A DNA stretch of 64,000 nt from contig HF989736.1 of NCBI GenBank assembly GCA_000431315.1, forward strand, positions 117,899-181,898. The letters run 5' to 3'. Position numbers and translations under genes: made by a program. Within the stretch, counting starts at the first letter, position 1; the number at the start of each line of letters is the position of its first letter. This document shows, piece after piece, positions 40,172-48,696 of this stretch. The stretch is from Brachyspira sp. CAG:484 (GTDB taxonomy: Bacteria; Cyanobacteriota; Vampirovibrionia; Gastranaerophilales; Gastranaerophilaceae). The notes beneath the pieces are model-generated. The model did no database searches. It worked only from the letters and a program-made list of their open reading frames with translations, and had not been told where the DNA came from.

Positions 40172-41839
40172 ATGAAAATAGAAAACGAAGATTTAACACA
40201 AAAAATAAGACCGGATGAAGAAATTCTCCTCGTATCTGAAATTTGTGATAAATATGACAAATATGAATCACTGAGAACGCAGCAATTAAGCGACATAAAA
40301 GCAATAAGAACTGCAATATATAACTCTGATACACCGCATCTTCATGGATGGAACAGCAAAATAAACCTTCCAGACCTCTACGAACTTGCACAGACACTAA
40401 AATCTCACCTTTCCGAAAATCTGTATTCCCATCCTGATGCGATGTTTGATGTTTCAGGTACAACACCTGAAACACAGAGTTATGCTAACAAGCAAAAGGC
40501 TATGCTTGTTAACACTTTTGAACAAATGAATATTGAAAATGAACTGGAAAAAGTTATCGACAGTATTGTAGAAACCGGAGAATGCACGCTTTTTGTAGGC
40601 TGGGAAACAACAGTTAAGCAGGTGCGGAGGGCTAAAACATTTGAAGAACAACTCAGAATGACTGACCGGAAAAGTTTTGTACTTGAAGATAAAGTCATCT
40701 ACGACAATGCAAAGATAAAATTTATAAAACCTGAAGATTTTGTATTTGACAAAACAAACAGAGAAAAATGGGACAGTTGCGCAAAAATATATAGAACTTA
40801 TGCAACTTTGGACGAAATATTCTGTGATAAATCAAATAACCTTTTAACGGACGAGAAACTGGAAAAACTGAGAGGAGTGGTGGCAAATAAAAAACAACGC
40901 GGAAGTGAAAATACAACAGAAGGAAACAGGCTGGAGATTTTGGAATTTTGGGGAGATATTGAACTTACAAACGGGACAGTCCTGAAAAACAGGCTTATTA
41001 CAGTAGCAGGAAGATGCGAAATTATACGGCTTGAGGCAAATCCTTTTGTAATAAATCCTTTTATACACGCAAATATCATTGAATCTCCCGATACCGGCAG
41101 AGGAATATCTCCGCTGAGAGTAGCACTTGTGCTGAATGATATTTCATCGACAATCCTGAATAAACAAATTGATGCACTGGCTCTGATGATGAACCCGCCT
41201 TATCTTGCGCCGAAAGGCTGCTTTAAAGGAGAACAGGAAGTCAGACCGGGCAAAATTATTGAATATGATTCTGCTCTTATGACAAGCGCCCCTGCGCCGT
41301 TGAGTTTTGATAAAGCAATGATGGGCTGGGACTTTCTCAATTATTTCAAAACAACGATCGAGAGTGCTACCGGTATTTTCAAGAACATGGCCGGAAATAT
41401 TCAGTCTGCCGAGCGCACAGCAACAGAGATTAATTACTCTGTAAACGGTCAGGAAGCCAGACTTAATATGATGCTTGACGCAGTTTACAGAAAAATTATA
41501 ATTCCGATGGTTGAAAAAACTGCCGAAATTATTTCAAACTTCAAGCTTGGAGAAGAATTGATAAGATTGGATGACCGCGGGAAAGTTGTGTTCACTGCTA
41601 TTGATGACAGTGTAAGAAATGCAAACTACATATACAGATACGGCGACAGAAAAGCAACTTTTGAGAGAAAAAGCAAACTGAAAGAACTTTTTGAAGTTGT
41701 CCAGTCTTTTGCAAATGTTCCGGAAGTTGAAGAAAAAATTGACTGGCTGGAATGTTTCAAATTTGCGTTAGAACAATACGGCATAGAAAACGCTAATAAC
41801 TTTTTATTAAACGGAACAGCTGAAAACAATGGAATATAA
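40172..41839 (+). CDS. Portal protein
   Basis: The 555-residue protein sits directly before the large terminase gene, overlapping it by 11 bases. It has the expected portal traits: YDKYESLRTQQLSDIKAIR and HGWNSKINLPDLYELAQTLK near the start, EFWGDIELTNGTV, then IESPDTGRGISPLRVALVLN, the crown-helix segment ATEINYSVNGQEARLNMMLD, and an acidic tail. It would form the dodecameric DNA channel of the capsid. Podovirus-type length. Good support from context, moderate from sequence. Confidence 0.85.
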   Translation: MKIENEDLTQKIRPDEEILLVSEICDKYDKYESLRTQQLSDIKAIRTAIYNSDTPHLHGWNSKINLPDLYELAQTLKSHLSENLYSHPDAMFDVSGTTPETQSYANKQKAMLVNTFEQMNIENELEKVIDSIVETGECTLFVGWETTVKQVRRAKTFEEQLRMTDRKSFVLEDKVIYDNAKIKFIKPEDFVFDKTNREKWDSCAKIYRTYATLDEIFCDKSNNLLTDEKLEKLRGVVANKKQRGSENTTEGNRLEILEFWGDIELTNGTVLKNRLITVAGRCEIIRLEANPFVINPFIHANIIESPDTGRGISPLRVALVLNDISSTILNKQIDALALMMNPPYLAPKGCFKGEQEVRPGKIIEYDSALMTSAPAPLSFDKAMMGWDFLNYFKTTIESATGIFKNMAGNIQSAERTATEINYSVNGQEARLNMMLDAVYRKIIIPMVEKTAEIISNFKLGEELIRLDDRGKVVFTAIDDSVRNANYIYRYGDRKATFERKSKLKELFEVVQSFANVPEVEEKIDWLECFKFALEQYGIENANNFLLNGTAENNGI

Positions 41840-43118
41840 GTTATTAAAAGCTCAGAGGGAATTTCTTGAAATTCCTCATAATTACAGCCTGGATGTAGCA
41901 GTATATCAGGGAGGTTACGGGTCGGGAAAAACATTTTCCGGCTCTCTCCTTGGAATTCTGCTGGCTCTAAAATATCCCGGCATCAGAGGACTTGTAGGAG
42001 CACAAACGTACACTCTGGTCAGAGATACCACGCTTCAATCCTATTTTGAACATCTTGAAAATATCAATTTTAGGGAAGGAACAGATTATGAATGGTCAAG
42101 TTCTCTGCAAAAACTGATATTTAAAAACGGGTCGGAGATTTTATTTAAACATTTTGATGAACCCAATAAACTGAAATCTCTAAACCTGGGTTTTGTAGAA
42201 ATAGAAGAAATGTCAGATATTCCATATGACACCTTCAAGGTTCTTTTATCCAGAATGCGGCAGCGAAGGAAGAAAGAATGGCAAAATTTCACATATAGAA
42301 TTTTTGGTCACACAAACCCTGAAATGCAGCGCGGCTGGGTGTATAAGACATTCATAGATAATCCGGCACCAAATTACCGGCTTATTACAGCGCCGACAAC
42401 CGAAAACATTTATCTGCCCGAAGGTTTTTGCGATGAACTAAAAAAAATCTACGATGAACAATACTACAGGATTTTTGTACTGGCTCAGAACGGGGAATAT
42501 AACAACGGGCTTGTAATAAAAGATTTCACTGATGAAAATATAAAAGAAATAAAATATCAGCCCGAAATGGATCTGCATATTTCATGTGACTTTAACGTAG
42601 ATCCGATGTGCTGGGTTTTTGCACACAAAACTGAGGATAAAGTTTTTTATTTTGATGAAATTGCAATGGAAAACACTACTACGGCAAAAGCATGTGAAGA
42701 ATTTTGCCGTCGTTATCCCGCACACAAGGGCAGAATTATAATAAACGGTGATGCCTCAGGCGATAACCGCAGCTGCACCAGCGAATATACAAATTATGTA
42801 ATAATTAAGAAAAAACTTCTACAATATGGATATGATGTTGAAATTCAAATAAAAGCGTACAATCCGCCTATAAAAAACAGAATTATGGCGTTTAACTCAA
42901 AAGTACGAAACGCTGAAGGAGAAATTTGTCTTTATGTGGATAAAAAGTGTGAAAAGCTCTTATACAATATATATAATTTAAAATATAAAGAAGGCACCTC
43001 AAGAATTGACATCCCGACCTACCAGCAGATAAAACAGTCAAAAGAACTTAAGTTTTTATCACATCCTATGGATGCAGCATCGTATCTTGTAGATTTTTAC
43101 TGGCCTATCAGTTTATAA
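41829..43118 (+). CDS. Terminase large subunit
   Basis: The ATPase and nuclease that pumps DNA into the capsid. The 429-residue protein shows Walker A GGYGSGKTF (about residues 30-38), Walker B FVEIEEMSD (about 121-129), then the coupling segment FGHTNPEM and the RNase H-like nuclease with SCDFNVDPMCW (about 252-262) and NGDASGDNRS (about 308-317). All catalytic motifs are intact, so the block may still package DNA. Confidence 0.95.
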   Translation: MEYKLLKAQREFLEIPHNYSLDVAVYQGGYGSGKTFSGSLLGILLALKYPGIRGLVGAQTYTLVRDTTLQSYFEHLENINFREGTDYEWSSSLQKLIFKNGSEILFKHFDEPNKLKSLNLGFVEIEEMSDIPYDTFKVLLSRMRQRRKKEWQNFTYRIFGHTNPEMQRGWVYKTFIDNPAPNYRLITAPTTENIYLPEGFCDELKKIYDEQYYRIFVLAQNGEYNNGLVIKDFTDENIKEIKYQPEMDLHISCDFNVDPMCWVFAHKTEDKVFYFDEIAMENTTTAKACEEFCRRYPAHKGRIIINGDASGDNRSCTSEYTNYVIIKKKLLQYGYDVEIQIKAYNPPIKNRIMAFNSKVRNAEGEICLYVDKKCEKLLYNIYNLKYKEGTSRIDIPTYQQIKQSKELKFLSHPMDAASYLVDFYWPISL

Positions 43119-43132
43119 AATAAGAGGAACAA

Positions 43133-43366
43133 ATGGAAAAATTTATACAATACTCGCCAATCCTTATTGCAGTAATGATTTTTCTAATCCAGCAAAGAAT
43201 AGTAGTAACACCGGAACAGCTGGAGAAAAAACACAGAGAAATCATTGAAGATGTAGAAGAAAGATTTGTAACAATTCACAGTTATAAGGACTTGAAAGAA
43301 CAATTCAGCGAAATGAAAGAAAAAATTGACAGAATTTATGACTGCGTGATACAAAATAACATGTAA
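43133..43366 (+). CDS. Small membrane protein (holin or spanin-like candidate)
   Basis: A 77-residue protein with one N-terminal membrane helix (about residues 6-22) and a charged coiled-coil tail (EKKHREIIEDVEERF, KEQFSEMKEKIDRIYDC). This resembles XhlA-type lysis accessory proteins but also many small phage membrane proteins. A GAGGAAC site precedes the ATG. It ends the phage block. Confidence 0.6.
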   Translation: MEKFIQYSPILIAVMIFLIQQRIVVTPEQLEKKHREIIEDVEERFVTIHSYKDLKEQFSEMKEKIDRIYDCVIQNNM

Positions 43367-43480
43367 ATATTTGTAACAAATATTCTGGATTATTTTAAAG
43401 TTTTCCTGAAAAACAGCCGTAAACATGAATACTAGGAATACATGTTATCAGAATAAGTTGAAAGGAACGCGTACAGACAA

Positions 43481-45214
43481 ATGGGATTGGCAGCATCACA
43501 AGCAAGATTTTTAGCCATAACATCCAGAAAGGCTCGCTGTGAATTTGAGTCAATGCAGATTGCACAGCAAAAGCTTTCATTGACGCGTGAACTTGAACAG
43601 GCTACCTCTGATTATCAGGCAAGCCTCAACCAGTCAACTCTGATTTGGGATCCGGACGGATCAGGAGAAACTCCGTTTGATGTTACATATGATTTATTAA
43701 TGCGTCCTAGTGATGTTAACGATTATATGCCATTCTTACTTTCAAGAAGGGATGGCAGAATTGCATTAAGCTCTTCAATGGCACAGGCTGCAAAAGCTGC
43801 CGGCATCAATGAAGACGGATCTATTAATGGAACTAAGCAGGATGTTTATATGGCATTTTTGGATGCAATGGTTGCAACCGGAGGTATGTCTGAAACAGCT
43901 GCACGTTCAGCAAAGGCTATCGGTCTTAACGAAAGTGCAGGTCTTGGCGGAGAATTACTTGATAAGACAACTGCAACCGAAATGACTTTAGGCAATATGA
44001 TTAACTATATTGATCTTAAAGCCAATATCGATCCAAGCTATGCAACTGATGCAGAAAAAGAAGTTGCAGATGCCTTAAATATTACAATAGGCTCTAAAGA
44101 CAGCGGAGCGTTAGAGATAAAAAGTGACTTGCAAGCATCTTCAAATTATTTAGTAATAAATGGAACAAAACAGTCTAATGATGGTTCAGAAATTAACTTT
44201 ACACTATCAGACCTGTTAACTGAAGATGTAACATTTGCATTTACTTCAGAGAAAAACAGCACATCCTTCTGGAAAAAGATTGTTGCTGCAGTTGGATCAG
44301 TACTTTCAGGAACTGTATTATTCGGTGGTTATAACGGCTTGCTCAACCTGTTAGGTGTTGATCAGGGCGGATACAGCGATATGACGCCTCAGGAAAGACA
44401 GCTTTTGGAAATCTTGGATAATATGTTCAAAGGTTTTGAAGCAATACTTGACACAAGCCAGAGCGAAATTGATGTAACTGCATTTAACTATGCAATACAG
44501 GAAACATTAAACCTGTTAGCAAATACACAGGATTTAGGCAGCAGAAACCATTCAAATGACGCATTTAATGATGCGATAAATGAAGCAAACAACTACAACG
44601 GATTTGTTACAAAAGCTGCTTCAAAAAACAAAAACTTCGGAACAACAGCAATCAGCTTATCAAACCTTGCAGAGTCTTTCTTAACCTTCTATGCACAGGC
44701 TAAAGGCGGATTTCAGGATGATTATTACATCAGACAGGATGGTAAAAAGTCATCATATGTAACAGACGATCAGGGCTACTACTACAGAATTAAAAACGGA
44801 GATGACGGAACAAGCAAACAGATGTTTGAAGCCGAATTCTACAGTATTATGTTTAACAACATCCTTGAAAACGGATGGTATAATAACCTTTATATTGATG
44901 ATAAAGAATACCTTGATAATGCCTTAAAGAACGGTCAGTTATTCATAACCTCAATAAATGAAGACGGCTATTATTATCAGGACAGATATAATGCCAACGG
45001 ATATATTATGGAAGATACTGATGATGATGCAATAACTCAGGCTGAAAGAGAATTTTCTGCAGTAAAACTAAAAATTGAGGCAAAAGAACAACAATTAGAT
45101 CTTGATATGAAGAACCTTGACCTTGAAATATCATCATTAACAACAGAATATGATACAGTCAAGAGTTTGATTAACAAAAACGTTGAAAAAACATTCACAA
45201 TGTTCCAGAGCTAA
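43481..45214 (+). CDS. Large hypothetical protein with coiled-coil ends
   Basis: The 577-residue protein starts MGLAASQARFLAITSRKARC and has predicted helical, coiled-coil-like regions at both ends (residues about 1-55 and 520-577), a Ser/Asn/Asp-rich middle and one hydrophobic segment near residues 265-290 (KIVAAVGSVLSGTVLFGG). There is no signal peptide. This start and layout recall helical, secreted or surface-assembly proteins of the flagellin or translocator sort, but I cannot name a family. It follows the phage block by 114 bases but has host-like base use and is probably not phage-borne. Confidence 0.75.
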   Translation: MGLAASQARFLAITSRKARCEFESMQIAQQKLSLTRELEQATSDYQASLNQSTLIWDPDGSGETPFDVTYDLLMRPSDVNDYMPFLLSRRDGRIALSSSMAQAAKAAGINEDGSINGTKQDVYMAFLDAMVATGGMSETAARSAKAIGLNESAGLGGELLDKTTATEMTLGNMINYIDLKANIDPSYATDAEKEVADALNITIGSKDSGALEIKSDLQASSNYLVINGTKQSNDGSEINFTLSDLLTEDVTFAFTSEKNSTSFWKKIVAAVGSVLSGTVLFGGYNGLLNLLGVDQGGYSDMTPQERQLLEILDNMFKGFEAILDTSQSEIDVTAFNYAIQETLNLLANTQDLGSRNHSNDAFNDAINEANNYNGFVTKAASKNKNFGTTAISLSNLAESFLTFYAQAKGGFQDDYYIRQDGKKSSYVTDDQGYYYRIKNGDDGTSKQMFEAEFYSIMFNNILENGWYNNLYIDDKEYLDNALKNGQLFITSINEDGYYYQDRYNANGYIMEDTDDDAITQAEREFSAVKLKIEAKEQQLDLDMKNLDLEISSLTTEYDTVKSLINKNVEKTFTMFQS

Positions 45215-45219
45215 TTTAA

Positions 45220-46161
45220 CTAACTGAAAAACTGTTTCAATAAATAATAATAAGATAAAAGCACCGTTAAAATAAATTTGACGGTGTTTTTTTTGCCGTA
45301 TTTTTCCTCAAAAAATCTGCGCTTTTTAACAATAAACCTTAAAGCTTCAGGTCTTATTTTAAGATTATTCTTTAAATTTACAACAGTAACCGCATCATTG
45401 TTATATTTTTTATTTCCCGTAACATAAGCACAGTTTCCTGCATTACCCTTATGGCGCCTGTATGCAGCAAGGGGTGCATAAATAACTGCCGACCCTCCGA
45501 TTAGGTTAGCAAAATTAAAAAGGAATTTATCAGGACAAATCTTCCATTTGTCTGTATTATCGTATTCCAATAGAAAATCAAGAACCGACCGGCGATACAT
45601 AGCAGAACTGTTCGGCGACCAGAACCATCCACCAAACGGCGCAGACTTTGTATTGAGAACCTTAAATTCTACATTGTCAATATCTGTATCCAATAGCTCT
45701 GCTAAATCTTTTGCTTCATAGTTTGCTGAGTTTTGAGGTGATGCTACAGAATAGACAGAGTGTACTGCATCATTTTCATCAATTTCAATTATCTGAGAGG
45801 AGGTAAAGGCAACACTTGATGCCATATGAACTTTAATATGGGTTTTTGCGTAATCTTTTAAGATCAAATCATCAGAATCAATAAAGCTTACAAACACGCC
45901 CTGAGCCTGCCTTAATCCGGTTTGAAATGCAGCAAGCTGACCTTTGTTTTTATCATGTCTTAAAAGGGTTATTCTCAAATCCTGATTATCTGCAATAAAC
46001 CGTTCAATCACACCGGCAGAATTATCTGAGGAACAGTCATCCGCTATTATTATCTCAAAATCTTTATATGTCTGGTTTTTAATACTTTCGAGAGTTCTGC
46101 CTATATACTTTTCATAATTATAAGATGTTACGATGAAGCTGACAAGCGGATTTTTAAGCAT
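45220..46161 (-). CDS. Family 2 glycosyltransferase
   Basis: The start at 46161 is preferred, giving 313 residues that begin just before PLVSFIVTSYNYEKYIGRTL, the GT-A nucleotide-sugar binding region. A longer frame would run 75 bases further into the upstream gene without need. DDCSSDNS, HDKNKGQLAAFQTG and the metal-binding SFIDSDD are all present. It transfers a sugar to a lipid- or protein-linked acceptor at the membrane's inner face. It overlaps the TerC-like gene by 8 bases, with GAGGA inside that gene as ribosome site. Confidence 0.9.
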   Translation of the reverse strand: MLKNPLVSFIVTSYNYEKYIGRTLESIKNQTYKDFEIIIADDCSSDNSAGVIERFIADNQDLRITLLRHDKNKGQLAAFQTGLRQAQGVFVSFIDSDDLILKDYAKTHIKVHMASSVAFTSSQIIEIDENDAVHSVYSVASPQNSANYEAKDLAELLDTDIDNVEFKVLNTKSAPFGGWFWSPNSSAMYRRSVLDFLLEYDNTDKWKICPDKFLFNFANLIGGSAVIYAPLAAYRRHKGNAGNCAYVTGNKKYNNDAVTVVNLKNNLKIRPEALRFIVKKRRFFEEKYGKKNTVKFILTVLLSYYYLLKQFFS

Positions 46162-47224
46162 TCTCACCATCCTCTTCCGCAATACATCTTTCAAGCTTCC
46201 TGTTATATAAGATTGACGATACAAAAGCAAGCACAATAAATCCTAAACCAATACCGCCTGTCACAGCTTCAGGAATTTCCTTTACTGTTGATATAAGCAT
46301 AAGACAAGCAAGTGCACCTATTGCCCAATGAGCACCATGTTCCAAATAACGGAATTGTTTTAATGTTTTCTTTTCAACAAGCATTATAGTAAGTGACCTT
46401 ACAAACATAGCACCTATAGCAAGTCCGATAGAAATAATGATAATATCCTTGCTTAACGCAAATGCGCCCAGAACTCCGTCAAGTGAGAAGGAAGCATCAA
46501 TTAATTCCAGATATATAAAACTGATTAAACCTGTACAGCCAACTGCACCGGTTACACATTTGGCAGCACGCATTTCTTCATGTTTTTCCAGATAATGGGT
46601 AAAGCCGTCAATTGCCAGATAAGTAATTATACCGCTGATACCGGCAATCATAACATGAATTTTCTGTTCTGCCGGCACAAAATTCTGGGTTGCAAGAAGC
46701 ATTAATAATGAAATTATTATCTCAATACCTTTAATATGGTCAAAATGAGCAAGCGGCGCTTCTATACACTTAATCCAGTGAATATCCTTTTCGTGATTGA
46801 AAAAATAATTAAGAAAAAGCATAATCAAAAACATTCCGCCGAATGTAACAATAGGAGCGTGCGTCTGGTGAAGATAATAGGCATATTTATCCGCATTTGT
46901 AAGTGCAATTTTTGCAACCTCAAGCATTCTAAGCTTGGCAAAAATAGACACAACCAGAATCGGGAATAAAAATCTCATCCCGAAAACTGCAATAACAATG
47001 CCCCAGGTTAAAAATCGGTGACGCCATTTGTGCGACATTTTTTCAAGCTTCATAGCATTAACAACAGCATTGTCGAATGATAAGCTGACTTCCAAAACCC
47101 CAAGCACAAGGGCAATAAATATACAGGTAAGTCCGGAACCGTTATGAACATGTTCCCCCCAGAAATATGCACCAATAAGCCCGGCTATTGTTACAATATA
47201 TGAGCCTAAAAAATATTCCAACAT
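46154..47224 (-). CDS. TerC-like (DUF475) integral membrane protein
   Basis: The 356-residue protein has nine or so membrane helices and the family motifs LGVLEVSLSFDNAVVNA (about residues 40-56) and ASFSLDGVLGAFALS (about 225-240), the two acidic helix motifs of the TerC/DUF475 family. Relatives are involved in tellurite resistance and in metal-ion (manganese) handling linked to exoenzyme metalation. It forms a two-gene unit with the glycosyltransferase downstream. Confidence 0.88.
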   Translation of the reverse strand: MLEYFLGSYIVTIAGLIGAYFWGEHVHNGSGLTCIFIALVLGVLEVSLSFDNAVVNAMKLEKMSHKWRHRFLTWGIVIAVFGMRFLFPILVVSIFAKLRMLEVAKIALTNADKYAYYLHQTHAPIVTFGGMFLIMLFLNYFFNHEKDIHWIKCIEAPLAHFDHIKGIEIIISLLMLLATQNFVPAEQKIHVMIAGISGIITYLAIDGFTHYLEKHEEMRAAKCVTGAVGCTGLISFIYLELIDASFSLDGVLGAFALSKDIIIISIGLAIGAMFVRSLTIMLVEKKTLKQFRYLEHGAHWAIGALACLMLISTVKEIPEAVTGGIGLGFIVLAFVSSILYNRKLERCIAEEDGENA

Positions 47225-47324
47225 AAATCATCTCCGCAAATTAACTTAAACTATGTAAATTAAAGCATAAAAAGCTTTTTTATCAATCAGCTTTACGTAT
47301 GAGCCAATCACAGCAGGACTGCAT

Positions 47325-47352
47325 TTGAAAAATTTTTTGTTCCTGTTATAAT
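47325..47352 (+). promoter_or_regulatory. Promoter of the prfA-ylxR-infB run, probably leaderless
   Basis: TTGAAA (47325-47330), a 16-base spacer and an extended -10 box, TG one base before TATAAT (47347-47352). The ATG of prfA is at 47359, 7 bases after the -10 box, so transcription and translation probably begin at the same place. Confidence 0.6.
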
Positions 47353-47358
47353 CAGGGT

Positions 47359-48441
47359 ATGAAAGATATGTTAGACAAAATTATACAAATAGAAAAGAAA
47401 TATAACGAACTGGGAGAAACACTGTCAGATCCCGCTGTAATTCAGGATTATAACAGATTCAGAGATTTATCAAAACAGAGAAAATCAATGGAAGAAACTG
47501 TTCATCTTTACTATGAATGGAAAAAAGCAACAGATGCAATTGCAGAAGCAAAAGAAATGCTTCATTCTGAAAATGATGACGAGATGAAAGCTCTAATAAA
47601 AGCCGAAATAGAAGAAAACGAAGCTAAAATTCCTGAATTTGAAGAAAAAATGAAAATTTTACTGTTACCGCGCGACCCTATGGATGATAAAGACATTATG
47701 CTGGAAATCCGCGGCGGAGCAGGCGGTGATGAAGCAAACATTTTTGCAGGCGACCTTGCAAGAATGTATATGAGATATGCCGACAAACAAGGCTGGCAGA
47801 CTCAAGTGTTAAGTAAAACAGAATGTGAAGCCGGCGGTGTATCAGAAATAATTATTTCAATAAAAGGCGATGCAGTATATTCCAGATTAAAATATGAATC
47901 AGGAGTTCACAGAGTTCAAAGAGTTCCAGCAACAGAATCACAGGGCAGAGTACATACCTCAACAGCCACAGTAGCGGTTATGCCGGAAGTTGATGACGTT
48001 GAAGTCGAACTTAATATGAATGATATAGAAATTACTACAGCACGTTCAGGCGGTGCCGGCGGTCAAAATGTTAACAAAGTAGAAACCGCAGCAAGAGTAT
48101 TCCACAAACCTACAGGAATTATGATTTTCTGTACAGAAGAACGTTCACAGCTCCAAAACAAAGAGCGCGCCCTCCAAATCTTGAAAGCAAAGCTTTATGA
48201 TATGGAAGTTCAAAAACAAATGCAGGAAATTACAGACCTCAGACGTTCACAGGTAGGAACAGGCGACAGAAGCGAACGTATAAGGACTTATAACTTTCCT
48301 CAGGGCAGACTGACCGACCACAGAATTAACCATAACCTTAACGTGTGGACTGTAATTGACGGCGAGCTTGATGAACTTATAAAATTATTGATGGAATACG
48401 ACCAAAAGCTTAAATTGGAAAAACTGGCTGAGGTAAATTAG
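47359..48441 (+). CDS. prfA: Peptide chain release factor 1
   Basis: RF1 ends translation at UAA and UAG. The 360-residue protein has the coiled N-terminal domain, ILEIRGGAGGDEA-type segment (MLEIRGGAGGDEANIFAGDL), the catalytic GGQNVNKVETA (about residues 234-244) and the RF1-type segment RTYNFPQGRLTDHRI (about 313-327). Length is standard. The gene starts the cluster prfA-ylxR-infB, where nusA is more often found first. Confidence 0.97.
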   Translation: MKDMLDKIIQIEKKYNELGETLSDPAVIQDYNRFRDLSKQRKSMEETVHLYYEWKKATDAIAEAKEMLHSENDDEMKALIKAEIEENEAKIPEFEEKMKILLLPRDPMDDKDIMLEIRGGAGGDEANIFAGDLARMYMRYADKQGWQTQVLSKTECEAGGVSEIIISIKGDAVYSRLKYESGVHRVQRVPATESQGRVHTSTATVAVMPEVDDVEVELNMNDIEITTARSGGAGGQNVNKVETAARVFHKPTGIMIFCTEERSQLQNKERALQILKAKLYDMEVQKQMQEITDLRRSQVGTGDRSERIRTYNFPQGRLTDHRINHNLNVWTVIDGELDELIKLLMEYDQKLKLEKLAEVN

Positions 48442-48450
48442 GGATTGACA

Positions 48451-48696
48451 ATGGTTGAAAGAAAATGTGCGGGCTGCGGAAAAATAAAAAATCGTAATGA
48501 GTTAATTAAGATTACAAAGCAAAACGCACACCACGACCTTGTTATTAACGGAGATGCAAAAATATTTGGCAGATCTGCATATCTCTGTTATAATAGTTCT
48601 TGTATAGAAGCGGCATTCAAAAAAAATAAATTACAAAAGGCATTAAAAACTCCTATACCGCAGGAGTTGAAAGGAAAATTACTAAATGGGTTTTGA
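48451..48696 (+). CDS. ylxR: YlxR (DUF448) family RNA-binding protein
   Basis: The ATG at 48451 is preferred over a TTG 6 bases earlier because AGGG lies 7 bases before it. The 81-residue protein has RKCAGCGKIKNRNELIKI and GRSAYLCYNSSCIEAAFKKN, the YlxR signature. In many bacteria ylxR lies between nusA and infB, and the product acts as a small nucleic-acid-binding regulator. It overlaps infB by 11 bases. Confidence 0.92.
   Translation: MVERKCAGCGKIKNRNELIKITKQNAHHDLVINGDAKIFGRSAYLCYNSSCIEAAFKKNKLQKALKTPIPQELKGKLLNGF

Larger units (their letters stand above)
33271..43366 (+). mobile_element. Podovirus-type particle and packaging gene block without integration or replication genes
   Basis: Thirteen plus-strand genes in close order encode a lysis enzyme, head, connector, portal, terminase and small accessory proteins. 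I find no integrase, recombinase, replication protein, tail fibre, tape measure or classical repressor operon, and no obvious direct repeats at its ends. Order is reversed in part relative to P22-like phages, where terminase and portal come before the capsid. It may be a prophage remnant, a satellite or a gene-transfer-agent-like system. Limits are approximate. Confidence 0.75.

Noticed and set aside
45220..46236. Longer N-terminus for the glycosyltransferase
   Set aside because: The extra 25 residues overlap the TerC-like gene, lie before the family's usual start and have no better ribosome site.
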